Source: Enterobacteriaceae bacterium LSJC7 (GTDB taxonomy: Bacteria > Pseudomonadota > Gammaproteobacteria > Enterobacterales > Enterobacteriaceae). Taken from it: a stretch of DNA of 64,000 bases. The stretch is from NCBI GenBank assembly GCA_000302695.1, contig AMFN01000002.1:807948-871947 (forward strand), in the 5' to 3' direction. This document shows, piece after piece, positions 37,881-48,169 of this stretch (positions are counted from its first letter, which is position 1; every line of letters starts with the position of its first letter). The notes under the pieces were generated by a model. The model made no database searches. It was not told where the DNA came from and was given only the letters and a program-made list of their open reading frames with translations. The position numbers and the translations under genes were made by a program.

Positions 37881-38417
37881 TTATTTCTGCTGTTCGGTCA
37901 TATTACGGTACATATAAACACCGCTTAACAGGGTAAAAATCAGCGTCAGTGCAGTCAGGCCAAACACCTTGAAGTTAACCCAGATATTTTGCGGTAACCA
38001 AAAGGCCACATAAATATTCACCAGCCCGCAGACGATAAAAAACAGCGCCCAGGCAAGATTAAGCCGCGACCACACCTGCGCTGGCAGCACAATCTCTTTG
38101 CCCAGCATGCTCTGAATCAGGTTCTTTTTAAGCACCCACTGGCTAATCAGCAATGCCGCCGCGAACAGACCGTAAATGACGGTGACCTTCCACTTGATAA
38201 ATTCATCGTTATGGAAAAACAGCGTCAGGCCGCCGAAGAAAGCCACCAGCACAAAGGTTATCAGCGTCATTTTCTCGACTTTACGGTATTTGTACCAGCT
38301 GATAACCAGCGCAACGGCAGTAGCAACAATCAGCGCGCCGGTCGCGACAAAGATGTCGTACATCTTATAAAAGGCGAAAAAGATAATGAGCGGGAGGAAA
38401 TCGAGCAACTGCTTCAT
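37881..38417 (-). CDS. yciB: YciB (IspZ-like) inner membrane septation protein
   Basis: 178 residues, five hydrophobic segments ([41 protein letters not shown]). Linked to cell-envelope synthesis and septation proteins in E. coli. The ATG at 38417 matches the family start; the ATG four codons upstream has no ribosome site. Confidence 0.95.
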   Translation of the reverse strand: MKQLLDFLPLIIFFAFYKMYDIFVATGALIVATAVALVISWYKYRKVEKMTLITFVLVAFFGGLTLFFHNDEFIKWKVTVIYGLFAAALLISQWVLKKNLIQSMLGKEIVLPAQVWSRLNLAWALFFIVCGLVNIYVAFWLPQNIWVNFKVFGLTALTLIFTLLSGVYMYRNMTEQQK

Positions 38418-38476
38418 AGTGGGTTCCATAAAAAGTGGACTCCTGACTCTAGCCTGACGTCAGGAGTCGGAAAAGA

Positions 38477-39220
38477 TTACTGGCGCAACAGCATATACAG
38501 GCGATAGAGATACACAATCAGCGTTGCTGAAATCAGGTTGCTGAAGGTATCGAGGAGAATAGAGCCTACCTCGGGCGTCAGTACGGACAATGAGGCAATC
38601 ATCATCATCAGCGCGAATTTTGCCAGCAGCCAGCCGATGACAGCCGGTGCCACCAGGCGCCTGTTGGCCCATGACAGTTTCATGCTGCTGCGCAGGGCGG
38701 CGAAGATGCCTGTCCGGTCCTGCGCCAGAATCACGGGTGCCAGCGACAGCACAATAGCTAACAGCACGCCGGGGAAGATGATAAACATCAGGCCCAGTTG
38801 CACGATAAAGGTCGCCAGCAGGAGAAGAAGGAACAGGCGTGGCAGCAGCGGCACAGAGGCCCCGATGGCGGTGAGTGCGCTGGTACGATGACCTGCGGAA
38901 ACCAGCGGGATAAGCGCCAGCACACTACCGGCAAGAATGGTATTGCCGATCAAGGTCGAGAAAGTGCCTGCGGCTGATGCACGCAGCAGCACCTGCTGCT
39001 GTTCTGGCGTCATGTTGCCTACCAGCTCAAACAGGCCGACGCTGCCTGTCAGGTTATCTCCCTCGCTGAGAATGGAAAGCTGCTCTCTACCCGGAGAGAA
39101 CGCCTGGTTGGTCACGAACGAAACAAAAGCACAAAGTAAGGCGATCAGTAAAATGGTAATAAACTGATTGCGAACGAAATTACCGGTATCGCGGTAAACG
39201 GTGTTCGCCGTGATAGACAT
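38477..39220 (-). CDS. yciC: YciC, UPF0259 inner membrane protein
   Basis: 247 residues, E. coli length, with six hydrophobic stretches; opens [20 protein letters not shown] and ends [19 protein letters not shown]. Function unknown. AGGAG lies 5 bases before the ATG at 39220. Upstream of yciB in the same direction. Confidence 0.94.
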   Translation of the reverse strand: MSITANTVYRDTGNFVRNQFITILLIALLCAFVSFVTNQAFSPGREQLSILSEGDNLTGSVGLFELVGNMTPEQQQVLLRASAAGTFSTLIGNTILAGSVLALIPLVSAGHRTSALTAIGASVPLLPRLFLLLLLATFIVQLGLMFIIFPGVLLAIVLSLAPVILAQDRTGIFAALRSSMKLSWANRRLVAPAVIGWLLAKFALMMMIASLSVLTPEVGSILLDTFSNLISATLIVYLYRLYMLLRQ

Positions 39221-39250
39221 GCACACTCCTTGAATGAAAGCCTTTGTTAA

Positions 39251-39640
39251 TCAGCGTGCGATTGTACCCTGGTTGTGTGCGGCTGGCACCTCTGTTGGCG
39301 GTAAGATTGTGTCAAGCGGCGCTAGTCCATAATGCGCGCGAGCGCGGCGGCAGGCGTCGTTAGGTAATCCTTGTTCATCAATGGGGTCAAACGCCTGGCA
39401 GGTGCCCGGGCGCAGGTGATAAATCGTACAACTGACTTTCTCACCTGGCGTGCCCTCAAGAGCGCGGCAGCGAGGTGATTGCTGATTGGTGCCGCTCATG
39501 CAGCGCAGGTGAGCATTAACCTGTTCGGTAAGTTGGACGGGAACCGTGCCGCCAGCGTCATCGGCTTCAGCCCAGTAAAAAGAGACACGAAAAAAAGCAC
39601 AGCAGGCACCGCAGGTCAGGCATGGATTATTCACGCTCAT
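39251..39640 (-). CDS. YkgJ/UPF0153-type cysteine-cluster protein
   Basis: 129 residues with CLTCGACC (residues 7-14), a further [14 protein letters not shown] and [11 protein letters not shown]. This is the CxxCxxCC zinc or iron cluster pattern of the YkgJ family (function unknown, possibly metal-binding). The ATG at 39640 has AGGA 9 bases away; an ATG two codons earlier is possible. It sits 30 bases before yciC on the same strand and is probably co-transcribed. I recall no such gene here in E. coli K-12. Confidence 0.85.
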   Translation of the reverse strand: MSVNNPCLTCGACCAFFRVSFYWAEADDAGGTVPVQLTEQVNAHLRCMSGTNQQSPRCRALEGTPGEKVSCTIYHLRPGTCQAFDPIDEQGLPNDACRRARAHYGLAPLDTILPPTEVPAAHNQGTIAR

Positions 39641-39841
39641 CCTCATGATTCCTGAAATTTCCTGAAAACGTATCAACAGAAAGGAGTCAGTAAATTATCT
39701 GCTGCTTTTTCAGGCAGCAAGCGCTGGCGCAAAAAAATTTGCGCATTGTGATGTCACATAAATTGATCTCCTGTCAAAAAACAGCTTTCCCCAGGATCTC
39801 AAAAAATTAATCTGGATCATTGAATGTTAAATTAGCCAACG

Positions 39842-39887
39842 AAATGTGATCGCGAGCGGTTCTGAATGACTCCTTACCAGGTATATT
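39842..39887 (+). promoter_or_regulatory. Possible CRP-type promoter of ompW
   Basis: AAATGTGATCGCGA (from 39842) carries one good CRP half-site. Its centre is 41.5 bases before about 39894, and TATATT (39882-39887) is placed as a -10. The right half-site is poor. Confidence 0.35.
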
Positions 39888-39921
39888 TGCTCTGCAGCAA
39901 AACCATAATAAGGAAAGGGAC

Positions 39922-40557
39922 ATGAAAAAGTTCGCAGTGGCACTTCTCGCATTAAGTTGTTTTTCTGGCGTGGCAGCGGCACATGAAGCAGGTGAGTTTT
40001 TCCTGCGTGCCGGTAGCGCCACAGTTCGTCCGACCGAAGGTTCTGGTAGCGTATTGCCGGGTCTGGGTAGTTTTAACGTTAACAATAACACCCAGCTGGG
40101 TTTGACTTTTACCTACATGGCTACCGATAACGTGGGTATCGAATTGCTGGCCGCCACGCCATTCCGCCATCGTGTTGGTGTGGGAGGCGTAGGTGAAATC
40201 GCGACCGTTAACCATCTGCCGCCGTCGCTGATGGCACAGTGGTACTTTGGTAATTCCAGCAGCAAAGCGCGTCCGTATGTAGGGGTGGGCGTAAACTACA
40301 CTAACTTCTTCAATGAGAAGTTTAACAGCACTGGTAAAGGTGCTGGGTTGAGCGATCTGAGCCTGAGTGACTCCTGGGGCGTTGCCGGTCAGGTAGGTAT
40401 TGACTATCTGATTAACCGTGACTGGCTGATTAACGCTTCGCTCTGGTATATGGATATCGATACTGACGTGAAATTTAAAGCAGGTGAAGAACGCCACAGC
40501 GTGAGCACCCGTATTGATCCGTGGGTATTTATGTTCTCAGCCGGCTACCGCTTCTGA
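39922..40557 (+). CDS. ompW: Outer membrane protein OmpW
   Basis: 211 residues. Signal peptide MKKFAVALLALSCFSGVAAA, then an eight-stranded barrel with the OmpW hallmarks HEAGEFFLRAGSATVRPTEGS, GIELLAATPF and a C-terminal aromatic Phe (AGYRF). A narrow hydrophobic channel, also a colicin S4 receptor in E. coli. AAGGAAAGG precedes the ATG; a terminator follows. Confidence 0.97.
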   Translation: MKKFAVALLALSCFSGVAAAHEAGEFFLRAGSATVRPTEGSGSVLPGLGSFNVNNNTQLGLTFTYMATDNVGIELLAATPFRHRVGVGGVGEIATVNHLPPSLMAQWYFGNSSSKARPYVGVGVNYTNFFNEKFNSTGKGAGLSDLSLSDSWGVAGQVGIDYLINRDWLINASLWYMDIDTDVKFKAGEERHSVSTRIDPWVFMFSAGYRF

Positions 40558-40581
40558 TTACTGCACAATCTATCTTTTCTT

Positions 40582-40607
40582 AAGGGGCAATGTATTGCCC
40601 CTTTTTA
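40582..40607 (+). terminator. ompW terminator
   Basis: AAGGGGCAA-tgta-TTGCCCCTT followed by a T run. Confidence 0.92.
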
Positions 40608-40783
40608 TTGCCTGAAACGAGGCAGTACTGTGATGCCGACAAACGTAATAACCTTTGCTCACGCTTTTATATCCGTGAGATATCACGTCTGGCGGCGATA
40701 GTTATTGTGGGGTGGAATTATCCTCGCTTTCCTGGACCGGACAGTATGTCAGCGCGTGTGCCGTTTCCTTGCGGTCATTTCAT

Positions 40784-41101
40784 TTAGTGGTATTGCGCAG
40801 TGACAACACCTACCGTCCTGGCATCGTTCATCCACTGCATGGAGGTCGTACCTTTGTTAGCAGGTAACAGCCCCTGAGTGGCCGGACGTACCGTGAGCGA
40901 TGCTGTCTGCATCGTGCCATCAATGGCGCGGCAGGTGGAGTTAACACCATTTTGCTGTGGCGTCATTGTGCAGACATCTTCGATAAGTGCCCCTGAAAAT
41001 GTAAGGGTGCCGTCGGTTTGCGCAAATGCCGCTGTTGAGTTCATCATCCCTGATAGAAGTGCTCCCGTTGCGACCAGCGCAATGCGGTTGAGCCTTTTCA
41101 T
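40784..41101 (-). CDS. Miniature fimbrial-subunit-like secreted protein
   Basis: 105 residues. Signal peptide MKRLNRIALVATGALLSGMM ... with AFA before QTDG (cleavage near 27). The mature N-terminus DGTLTFSGALIEDVCTMTP looks like a type 1 fimbrial subunit. Two cysteines (44, 57) are placed for the usual disulfide, and the C-terminus VGVVTAQYH ends like a pilin. Fimbrillins are normally about 170-180 residues, so the core is much shortened. There is no chaperone or usher gene nearby. AGAGG lies 6 bases before the ATG. E. coli has yciEFG in this interval. Confidence 0.7.
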   Translation of the reverse strand: MKRLNRIALVATGALLSGMMNSTAAFAQTDGTLTFSGALIEDVCTMTPQQNGVNSTCRAIDGTMQTASLTVRPATQGLLPANKGTTSMQWMNDARTVGVVTAQYH

Positions 41102-41324
41102 GATGAACCTCTGAAGGTTAATGATAAAACGTGTTTACTTTATATGATTGAGCGTAGAGGAAATTTATTCCTGCTGTGAGATTTTTCCATATTCTACCGA
41201 CCACGACGTTACCAATAAGCGCGAAGTAAGCGTAACGCGGCGCAAAATAACGGCAGGGAGAGAAAGACAGGACGATGACTGCCGGGTGGAGCGGGGGATT
41301 TATACAGGTGCTTCAGGCAATAAT

Positions 41325-41355
41325 AAAACGCCGCCTCACGAACAGGCGGCGTTTT
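41325..41355 (-). terminator. trp operon terminator
   Basis: AAAACGCCGCCT-cacgaac (+ strand) against AGGCGGCGTTTT: a 12-bp perfect stem just past the trpA stop. Confidence 0.93.
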
Positions 41356-41359
41356 TATA

Positions 41360-42169
41360 TTAGCTGCGGTGAGTGGCGGCTTTCATTCCCTGCACAAACG
41401 TTTTCAGTTCGGCCAGCATTTGCTGCGGCTGTTGCAGGTTTTTCTCAATGATTTTGACAATGGCAGAGCCAGAAATCGCACCTGCGGCACCAGCATCCAG
41501 CGCGGCACGTACCTGTGCCGGTTCAGAGATACCAAAACCCTGTAGTGGCGGCGCGGCGCGGTATTCGGTCAGCTTTTCCACCAGGTGATGCAGCGGCGTG
41601 CTGGCGCGGTTTTCGGCACCGGTAACGCCTGCACGCGACAGCAGATAGGTATAGCCACGACCGTAAGAGGCCAGCTGACGCAGCAGCTCGTCATCGGCGT
41701 TAGGCGGGCAGATAAAAATGGGGGCTACCTCATGGCGCAGCGCGGCCTGGCGAAACGGTGCTGACTCTTCCACTGGCACGTCGGCCACCAGCACCGAGTC
41801 CACGCCTGCTTTGGCACAGCGCGCATAGAACTCATCGATACCGCCGTTCCATACCAGGTTGGCGTACATCAGAAGACCAATCGGCAGGTCCGGGTATTTC
41901 TGGCGAATTGCTGCCAGCATCTCAAAGCACTGGCCTGGCGTGGTGCCGGAGGCGAAGGCGCGCAGGGTGGCATTCTGAATCGTCGGGCCGTCTGCCAGCG
42001 GGTCAGAGAACGGGATCCCCAACTCCAGCGCATCGGCACCACCTTCAACCAGCGCATCGATGATTTTCAGCGACTGCTCAGGAGACGGGTCGCCCAGCGT
42101 CACAAAGGGAACAAATGCACCTTCCTGGCGGGCAGCGAGGCGTTTAAAAAGCTGTTCATAGCGTTCCAT
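41360..42169 (-). CDS. trpA: Tryptophan synthase alpha subunit TrpA
   Basis: 269 residues. TIM barrel cleaving indole-glycerol phosphate to indole, which tunnels to TrpB. Catalytic Glu49 (ALELG) and Asp60 (DPLAD) are at the E. coli positions. Its ATG shares one base with the trpB stop (TGATG). Last gene of the operon. Confidence 0.99.
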   Translation of the reverse strand: MERYEQLFKRLAARQEGAFVPFVTLGDPSPEQSLKIIDALVEGGADALELGIPFSDPLADGPTIQNATLRAFASGTTPGQCFEMLAAIRQKYPDLPIGLLMYANLVWNGGIDEFYARCAKAGVDSVLVADVPVEESAPFRQAALRHEVAPIFICPPNADDELLRQLASYGRGYTYLLSRAGVTGAENRASTPLHHLVEKLTEYRAAPPLQGFGISEPAQVRAALDAGAAGAISGSAIVKIIEKNLQQPQQMLAELKTFVQGMKAATHRS

Positions 42170-43362
42170 CAGATTTCCCCTCGTGCTTTCAGGATGTCGT
42201 GAACGGTGAAAATGTCTTTATCGCCGCGACCGGAGAGGTTAACCACCAGTAACTGCTCTTTTTCCGGGTTTTCACGCATCATGCGCAGCGCGTGCGCCAG
42301 GGCGTGAGACGATTCCAGCGCGGGCAGAATACCTTCGCGGCGACACAATGTCTGGAAGGCATCCAGCGCCTCATCATCGGTAATAGAAACATAGTCGGCG
42401 CGACCGGTGCTGTTGAGATGCGCATGCTGAGGTCCAACTGACGGGAAATCAAGACCGGCAGAGATGGAGTAAGACTCCTCAATCTGGCCGTCATCGGTCT
42501 GCATCATGGGCGATTTCATGCCGAAATAGATGCCAACGCGCCCGTGTTTGAGCGGTGCGCCGTGCTCACCGGTTTCGATGCCGTGGCCCGCAGGCTCTAC
42601 GCCAATCAGACGTACTGACGTTTCATCGATAAAATCGGCAAACATGCCAATGGCGTTAGAGCCACCGCCCACGCAGGCAATCACGGCATCCGGCAGACGG
42701 CCTTCTTTTTCAAGTACCTGGGCTTTAGTTTCTTCGCCGATCATGCGCTGAAATTCACGCACAATGGTCGGGAACGGGTGTGGGCCTGCGGCGGTGCCGA
42801 GCATGTAGTGTGCTTTTTCATAGCTGCCAGACCAGTCGCGCAGCGCTTCGTTACAGGCATCCTTCAGCGTGGCGGAACCGCTGTGCACCGGGATCACCTC
42901 GGCACCCATCAGGCGCATGCGAAACACGTTCGGCGACTGGCGTTCTACATCTTTGGCGCCCATATAAATGCGGCACTTCAGGCCGAGCAGGGCGCAGACG
43001 ATAGCTGACGCCACACCGTGCTGGCCTGCGCCGGTTTCGGCAATGATTTCTGTTTTGCCCATGCGCTTAGCCAGCAGCGCCTGGCCCAGCACCTGGTTGG
43101 TTTTGTGCGCTCCGCCGTGCAACAGATCTTCGCGTTTGAGGTACAGCGTGGTGCGTGTGCCTTCGGTGATATTGCGGCACTTTGTCAGCGCAGTCGGGCG
43201 GCCAGCGTAGTTTTTCAACAGATCGGTAAACTGCGCCTGAAATTCCGGGTCGCTCTGGGCCTCGACGAAGGCAGCTTCAAGCTGGCGCAAGGCGGGCATC
43301 AGAATTTGCGGCACGTACATGCCGCCAAATTCACCAAAATAGGGGTTCAGTAGTGTACTCAT
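42169..43362 (-). CDS. trpB: Tryptophan synthase beta subunit TrpB
   Basis: 397 residues. PLP enzyme joining indole and serine; the Schiff-base Lys87 is in [11 protein letters not shown] and the phosphate loop is GGGSNAIG. The ATG at 43362 gives the family start [14 protein letters not shown] with AGGAAGAG upstream. Another ATG is adjacent, and the open frame extends into trpC without homology. Confidence 0.99.
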   Translation of the reverse strand: MSTLLNPYFGEFGGMYVPQILMPALRQLEAAFVEAQSDPEFQAQFTDLLKNYAGRPTALTKCRNITEGTRTTLYLKREDLLHGGAHKTNQVLGQALLAKRMGKTEIIAETGAGQHGVASAIVCALLGLKCRIYMGAKDVERQSPNVFRMRLMGAEVIPVHSGSATLKDACNEALRDWSGSYEKAHYMLGTAAGPHPFPTIVREFQRMIGEETKAQVLEKEGRLPDAVIACVGGGSNAIGMFADFIDETSVRLIGVEPAGHGIETGEHGAPLKHGRVGIYFGMKSPMMQTDDGQIEESYSISAGLDFPSVGPQHAHLNSTGRADYVSITDDEALDAFQTLCRREGILPALESSHALAHALRMMRENPEKEQLLVVNLSGRGDKDIFTVHDILKARGEI

Positions 43363-43372
43363 CATCTCTTCC

Positions 43373-44737
43373 TTAGTAAGCCCGCAGGGTGCGAAACACC
43401 GCTGCCAGCTTGTTGGTATCTTTAATTGCCGGCGCGGATTCCACGCCTGAGTTGAAGTCGAGTCCGGCGCAGCCCGCTTTTGCTGCCTCCACGCAGTTAT
43501 CTGCGCCAAGTCCGCCCGCCAGAATCACGTTATTGAGATTTGCAGCACCGGCCAGCAGCGACCAGTCAAAGCGCTGCCCACTGCCGCCCTGGCCGTTATC
43601 CAGCACGTAGCGTTCAACGTTGCGCAGGTTGCGCACGGGCAGTGTGTCGCCCACGCTCAGCGCCTTCCAGATAGCGGTCTGTTCGGGCAGGGCGGCGCGA
43701 AGCGCATCAATGTAAGTCTGGTCTTCGCTACCGTGCAGCTGCAATGCGTTCAGATTTAAATTTTTTGCGAGCGTTGCCGCTTCAGCGACGGGCATATCCC
43801 GGGTCACGCCGACGTAGCGCAGTGGTGCGCCAGCCATCACCTCACGCGCCTTAGCCTCATCGACAGCGCGCGGGGAAGAAGGCACAAAAATCAGGCCGCC
43901 GTAGATAGCGCCAGCGTCATAAGCCGCGCGGGCGTCTTCGGCGCGGGTCAGGCCACAGACTTTGTTTTCACCCAACAGCACCCGGCGCACCGCTGCGGGT
44001 AAATCGTCTTCTTCCATCAGCGCCGAGCCAATCAGGAAGCCGTTGGCAAAATGGCTCAGCTCACGCACGTTGGCATAGCTGCTGATGCCGGATTCACTGA
44101 TGACGGTGACATTCGGCCCCAGGCGCGGAGCCAGTTGGCGGGTACGGTTAAGGTCAACGGAGAGATCGCGCAGGTCGCGGTTGTTAATGCCAACCACTCT
44201 GGCTTCAAGGCGAATAGCGCGCTCCAGCTCCTCTTCATTGCTGGCCTCAGTCAGCACGCCCATATTGAGGCTGTGCGCAACGGCGGCAAGCTGGCGGTAT
44301 TCGTCGTCGTTAAGCACCGACAGCATCAGCAGGCAGGCGTCAGCCTGGTAGTGGCGAGCGAGGTAAATCTGGTAAGGGTCAATGATAAAATCTTTGCACA
44401 GCACCGGCTGGCTGACGATGCCGCTGACAATGGGCAGAAAATCAAAGCTGCCCTGGAAATACTTCTCATCGGTCAACACGGAAATAGCTGAGGCGTAGTC
44501 TTTATAAACGCCTGCAATGCGTGCCGGGTCGAAATCATCGCGAATCAGTCCTTTGGACGGCGAAGCCTTTTTGCACTCAAGGATAAATGCAGTACGCGTA
44601 CCGGCGAGCGCGTCATAGAAGTTGCGCGTGCTCGGGACAATATCATTCTGAAATGTAGCCAGCGGTTGCTGCGCTTTGCGCGCCTCAAGCCAGATAGTCT
44701 TATCTGCAACGATTTTTGCTAAAACAGTGTCCTTCAT
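43373..44737 (-). CDS. trpCF: Bifunctional indole-glycerol-phosphate synthase / PRA isomerase TrpC(F)
   Basis: 454 residues. The N-terminal IGPS barrel (1 to about 255; [28 protein letters not shown]) is fused to the C-terminal phosphoribosyl-anthranilate isomerase (about 256-454; [28 protein letters not shown]), the enteric fusion. Performs steps 3 and 4 of tryptophan synthesis. Seven bases after trpD. Confidence 0.98.
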   Translation of the reverse strand: MKDTVLAKIVADKTIWLEARKAQQPLATFQNDIVPSTRNFYDALAGTRTAFILECKKASPSKGLIRDDFDPARIAGVYKDYASAISVLTDEKYFQGSFDFLPIVSGIVSQPVLCKDFIIDPYQIYLARHYQADACLLMLSVLNDDEYRQLAAVAHSLNMGVLTEASNEEELERAIRLEARVVGINNRDLRDLSVDLNRTRQLAPRLGPNVTVISESGISSYANVRELSHFANGFLIGSALMEEDDLPAAVRRVLLGENKVCGLTRAEDARAAYDAGAIYGGLIFVPSSPRAVDEAKAREVMAGAPLRYVGVTRDMPVAEAATLAKNLNLNALQLHGSEDQTYIDALRAALPEQTAIWKALSVGDTLPVRNLRNVERYVLDNGQGGSGQRFDWSLLAGAANLNNVILAGGLGADNCVEAAKAGCAGLDFNSGVESAPAIKDTNKLAAVFRTLRAY

Positions 44738-44744
44738 CTGAGCC

Positions 44745-45743
44745 TTATCCTCTCGATGCCAGTGCCGTAACGCGGGAATATGCTTCGCCGCTGCGCACTA
44801 CTTCCAGCGCGTGGCTGGCGTTTTCGCGTAAATTTTCATGACCGTGCAGGCGCATTAACATTGCAACGTTGGCAGCCACTGCACACTCGTGGGCGCTGTC
44901 GCCTTTACCTTGTAACAGGCGCGCCAGAATGTCACGGTTTTCTTCCGGTGAACCGCCTGCCAGTGCCTCTTTAGCGTAAGGAGCAAGGCCGAAGTCGGCG
45001 GCGTTCAGTTGGTAGTTGTCGATAGCGCCGTTATTCAGTTCGGCCACCAGCGTCGGTGCATGAAGTGATACCTCGTCCATACCGCCGCTGTGTACCACCG
45101 CTGCACGCTGGTAACCCAGCACTTTTAGCGTTTCGGCAATGGGCTGTACCAGTTCGGCGCTGTAGACACCAATCAGCGCCAGCGGTGGGTGCGCCGGGTT
45201 AATCAGCGGCCCGAGCACGTTAAACAGCGTGCGCGTTTTCAGTTGCTGGCGCACCGGCATCGCATGGCGAAACCCGGTGTGATACTGCGGCGCAAACAGG
45301 AAGCACACGCCAAGTTCATCAAGCGCCTTGCGTGAGTCTTCAGCGCTCATATCCAGCTTGATGCCAAACGCCGCCAGCAGGTCGGAAGAGCCAGAGCGGC
45401 TGGAGACGCTGCGATTGCCGTGCTTGGCGACTTTCATCCCACAGGCAGCAGCAACAAAGGCGCTGGCAGTTGAAATATTGATGCTATTGCTGCCGTCACC
45501 GCCGGTGCCAACAATGTCGGTAAAGGTGTAGTCCGGGCGCGGAAACGGCTCGGCGTCGTCCAGCAGGGCGGAAGCGGCGCCGGCAATTTCAAGCGGGTCT
45601 TCGCCGCGTACTTTCATGCTGATAAGCGCTGCCGCGAGCTGGCTTGGCTCCAGCTCGCCGCGCACAATAGCGGTAAACAACGCGCGGCTTTCCTCAAGGG
45701 TGAGCACCTGAGACTGAAACAGTTTTTCTAAAATCGGTTGCAT
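44745..45743 (-). CDS. trpD: Anthranilate phosphoribosyltransferase TrpD (stand-alone)
   Basis: 332 residues with the PRPP loop [14 protein letters not shown]. Adds phosphoribose to anthranilate. In E. coli and Salmonella this domain is the C-terminal half of a TrpGD fusion. Here trpG ends in TAA and trpD has its own AGAGGG site and ATG 17 bases later, so the two are truly separate genes. Confidence 0.97.
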   Translation of the reverse strand: MQPILEKLFQSQVLTLEESRALFTAIVRGELEPSQLAAALISMKVRGEDPLEIAGAASALLDDAEPFPRPDYTFTDIVGTGGDGSNSINISTASAFVAAACGMKVAKHGNRSVSSRSGSSDLLAAFGIKLDMSAEDSRKALDELGVCFLFAPQYHTGFRHAMPVRQQLKTRTLFNVLGPLINPAHPPLALIGVYSAELVQPIAETLKVLGYQRAAVVHSGGMDEVSLHAPTLVAELNNGAIDNYQLNAADFGLAPYAKEALAGGSPEENRDILARLLQGKGDSAHECAVAANVAMLMRLHGHENLRENASHALEVVRSGEAYSRVTALASRG

Positions 45744-45760
45744 TGTGCTTTCCCTCTTTC

Positions 45761-46339
45761 TTACGCCAGCGCCCAGGCCAGTGTTTGCTCAAGCAGCTTT
45801 GCTCCCTGAGTGGTTAAAATCGACTCCGGGTGAAACTGGAAGCCGCAGACGCGGTCGGCGTCGTGACGTACCGCCATGACCATGCCGTTAAATTGCGCGG
45901 TGACTTTCAGTTCTGCGGGGATGCGGCTACCAACCAGCGAGTGGTAGCGCGCTACCGGCAGCGGTGAGTGCAGCCCGGCAAACATGGCTTCGCCGTCGTG
46001 CTCAACGGCAGAGGCTTTGCCGTGCAGGATTTCGCCTGCCTGTCCCACGTAGCCGCCGTAGGCCTCAACAATGGCCTGGTGACCCAGGCAGATGCCAATA
46101 ATCGGCAGCTTGCCGCGCAGGTGCGCAAGCAACGCTGGCATACAGCCCGCGTCAGAGGGCGCGCCAGGGCCTGGCGAGAGCATCAGCACCGGTTTTTCCA
46201 GTTCAGACAAGCGTGCAAGAATTGTGTCAATCGCCACCTGGTTGCGATAAATCACCACGCGGTGGCCGCTGGCACGCAGCTGATCTACCAGGTTGTACGT
46301 AAAAGAGTCCACGTTATCGAGCAGCAGAATATCGGCCAT
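45761..46339 (-). CDS. trpG: Anthranilate synthase glutamine amidotransferase TrpG (stand-alone)
   Basis: 192 residues. Class I amidotransferase with nucleophile Cys84 in GICLGHQAI and the His/Glu pair in FHPES. Supplies ammonia to TrpE. Its ATG overlaps the trpE stop (TGATG). The end (TLAWALA) is a proper terminus, not a frameshifted linker: the next bases are TAA, a Shine-Dalgarno and the trpD start. Confidence 0.97.
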   Translation of the reverse strand: MADILLLDNVDSFTYNLVDQLRASGHRVVIYRNQVAIDTILARLSELEKPVLMLSPGPGAPSDAGCMPALLAHLRGKLPIIGICLGHQAIVEAYGGYVGQAGEILHGKASAVEHDGEAMFAGLHSPLPVARYHSLVGSRIPAELKVTAQFNGMVMAVRHDADRVCGFQFHPESILTTQGAKLLEQTLAWALA

Positions 46340-47901
46340 CAGAAGGTCTCCTTTGCGTGATGTGCGCTGGCAATCGCACGCAGCACCGCGCGCGCTTTGT
46401 TACGGGTTTCGTCGGCTTCAGCCTGCGGCACAGAATCCAGCACCACGCCAGCACCGGCCTGTACGGTGGCAACGCCGTCTTCGACATACGCGGAGCGGAT
46501 GACAATACAGGTATCAAGGTCGCCGTGTGCGGTGAAGTAACCGACTGCGCCGCCATAGCTGCCGCGACGGCAACCTTCAGCGCTGGCGATAAGCTGCATC
46601 GCACGCACTTTGGGAGCGCCGCTCAGGGTGCCCATATTCATACAGGCACGGTAAGCGTGCAGGGCATCAAGGTCGTGGCGTAGTTCGCCGACCACGCGGG
46701 AAACGAGGTGCATGACAAAGGAGTAGCGGTCAACTTTGGTGAGATCGGCCACATAGCGGCTGCCAGGGGTGCAGATACGCGCCAGATCATTACGTGCCAG
46801 ATCGACCAGCATCAGGTGCTCGGACAATTCTTTATGATCGGTACGCATCTCAAGCTCAATGCGGCTGTCGAGATCGCGGTCCAGCTCGCCGTTAGCGCGA
46901 CGCCCGCGCGGGCGGGTGCCGGCAATCGGGTAAATTTCAATCTGGCGCTGGTGGGATTCGTATTTGAGCGAGCTTTCCGGTGAGGCGCCAAACAGCGTAA
47001 AATCGTTGTCCTGCATATAGAACATGTACGGGCTGGGGTTGCTCTTTTTCAGTACCTGGTACGCGGCAAGCGGCGACGGGCAGGGCAGTGAGAAACGGCG
47101 TGACGGCACCACCTGAAAGATTTCGCCAATACGGATAGCCTGTTGCATCTGGCTGACCACGTCACCGTATTCCTCATCGCTCTGGTTACAGCTGAGCGTC
47201 ATGCTTTCCAGCTTCTGTACCGGCAGTTCGGTGCTGACGTTGCGCATTTGCTCTGCCAGCGTCGCGATACGCTGTGTCAGGCGAGCGCGCTCGGCGTCAA
47301 GCGGGGTAAACAGGCTTGCCTGAACGCGGGTGGATTGTTGTTGGTGGTCAACCACCAGCAGCGTTTCTGCAAGATAAAAGCAGTAATCCGGGCAGCGGTT
47401 TTCCTGGCGCAGCGCGGGCAAGTCTTCAAACCCTGCGACCAGGTCATAAGCAAACAGGCCGCCGAAGAACATCGCTTCACGTTCGTGCTGTGGCACGTTC
47501 ACTAACGTCTGAAGAATGCGTAGTGCGTCGAACACCGACAGCGACTGTAAGCGGCTGTCTTCATCGAGCATGTTATCGGGGGTCGGGAAGGTCAGTTCGC
47601 GGCTTTGCGGTAAGCTGGTGTTGGTCACCTCGGTTGGCAGAGCGGCATCAAGCAACGGGAGCAGCGCGCGGCCATTTGCCGACAGCGCCTGCACTGTTAC
47701 GCGGTTGCCGAGCGCTGTAATGCGCAGTGCGCTGTCAGCCAGCAGCAGGCTTTTAAGATCGTCTTTGCTGTCAATGTCGGCAGATTCCAGCAGCAGCGTA
47801 GCCGGGCGCGCGCCGCACAGCTGGTGAAATAGCGCCGTGGGGTTTTCGCAATACGGGGCGGCGAGGGTAATCAGTTCCAGCGCCGGTTTTGCATGTTCCA
47901 T
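46339..47901 (-). CDS. trpE: Anthranilate synthase component I TrpE
   Basis: 520 residues, E. coli length. Converts chorismate to anthranilate. The tryptophan feedback motif LLES is at 37-40; chorismate-site sequences [31 protein letters not shown] and [12 protein letters not shown] are present. The ATG at 47901 follows GGAAGG and aligns with the family start. Upstream in-frame codons cover the attenuator and are not coding. Confidence 0.99.
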   Translation of the reverse strand: MEHAKPALELITLAAPYCENPTALFHQLCGARPATLLLESADIDSKDDLKSLLLADSALRITALGNRVTVQALSANGRALLPLLDAALPTEVTNTSLPQSRELTFPTPDNMLDEDSRLQSLSVFDALRILQTLVNVPQHEREAMFFGGLFAYDLVAGFEDLPALRQENRCPDYCFYLAETLLVVDHQQQSTRVQASLFTPLDAERARLTQRIATLAEQMRNVSTELPVQKLESMTLSCNQSDEEYGDVVSQMQQAIRIGEIFQVVPSRRFSLPCPSPLAAYQVLKKSNPSPYMFYMQDNDFTLFGASPESSLKYESHQRQIEIYPIAGTRPRGRRANGELDRDLDSRIELEMRTDHKELSEHLMLVDLARNDLARICTPGSRYVADLTKVDRYSFVMHLVSRVVGELRHDLDALHAYRACMNMGTLSGAPKVRAMQLIASAEGCRRGSYGGAVGYFTAHGDLDTCIVIRSAYVEDGVATVQAGAGVVLDSVPQAEADETRNKARAVLRAIASAHHAKETF

Positions 47902-47925
47902 AAGACCTTCCCAAATTTTGTTCAT

Positions 47926-47949
47926 AAAAAAGCCCGCGTCGTGGCGGGC
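47926..47949 (-). terminator. trp attenuator terminator
   Basis: On the minus strand GCCCGC-cacgac-GCGGGC followed by six T, between trpL and trpE: the 3:4 hairpin of the classical attenuator. Confidence 0.95.
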
Positions 47950-47993
47950 CAGGTATCTGCATTGCATGCGCAAGTGCGAGCACTCTGTCCCAT

Positions 47994-48041
47994 TCAGGAA
48001 GTGCGCCACCAGCGGTTATGCGTAACGATAATGTGTTGCAT
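47994..48041 (-). CDS. trpL: trp operon leader peptide TrpL
   Basis: A 15-codon ORF, MQHIIVTHNRWWRTS, with tandem Trp codons at positions 11-12. It keeps the Trp-Trp-Arg-Thr-Ser ending of E. coli TrpL, but the first ten residues differ. AAAGG precedes the ATG. Ribosome stalling at the two Trp codons would favour the antiterminator and read-through into trpE. Confidence 0.95.
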   Translation of the reverse strand: MQHIIVTHNRWWRTS

Positions 48042-48069
48042 GATCAGATACCTTTATTGAGTGAACTTG

Positions 48070-48104
48070 CGTACTAGTAAACTGGTTCGCGAGGGTAATG
48101 TCAA
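48070..48104 (-). promoter_or_regulatory. trp promoter and TrpR operator
   Basis: Minus strand: -35 TTGACA (48099-48104), 17-base spacer, -10 TTTACT (48076-48081). The operator CGAACCAGTTTACTAGTACG (48070-48089) covers the -10, with two changes from the E. coli operator. Repressed by TrpR-tryptophan. Confidence 0.93.
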
Positions 48105-48169
48105 TAGCGATTTTTCATTATCAGACGGTTATGATGGTGTTTTGTGATGCGAATAATCCGGGAGACGCT

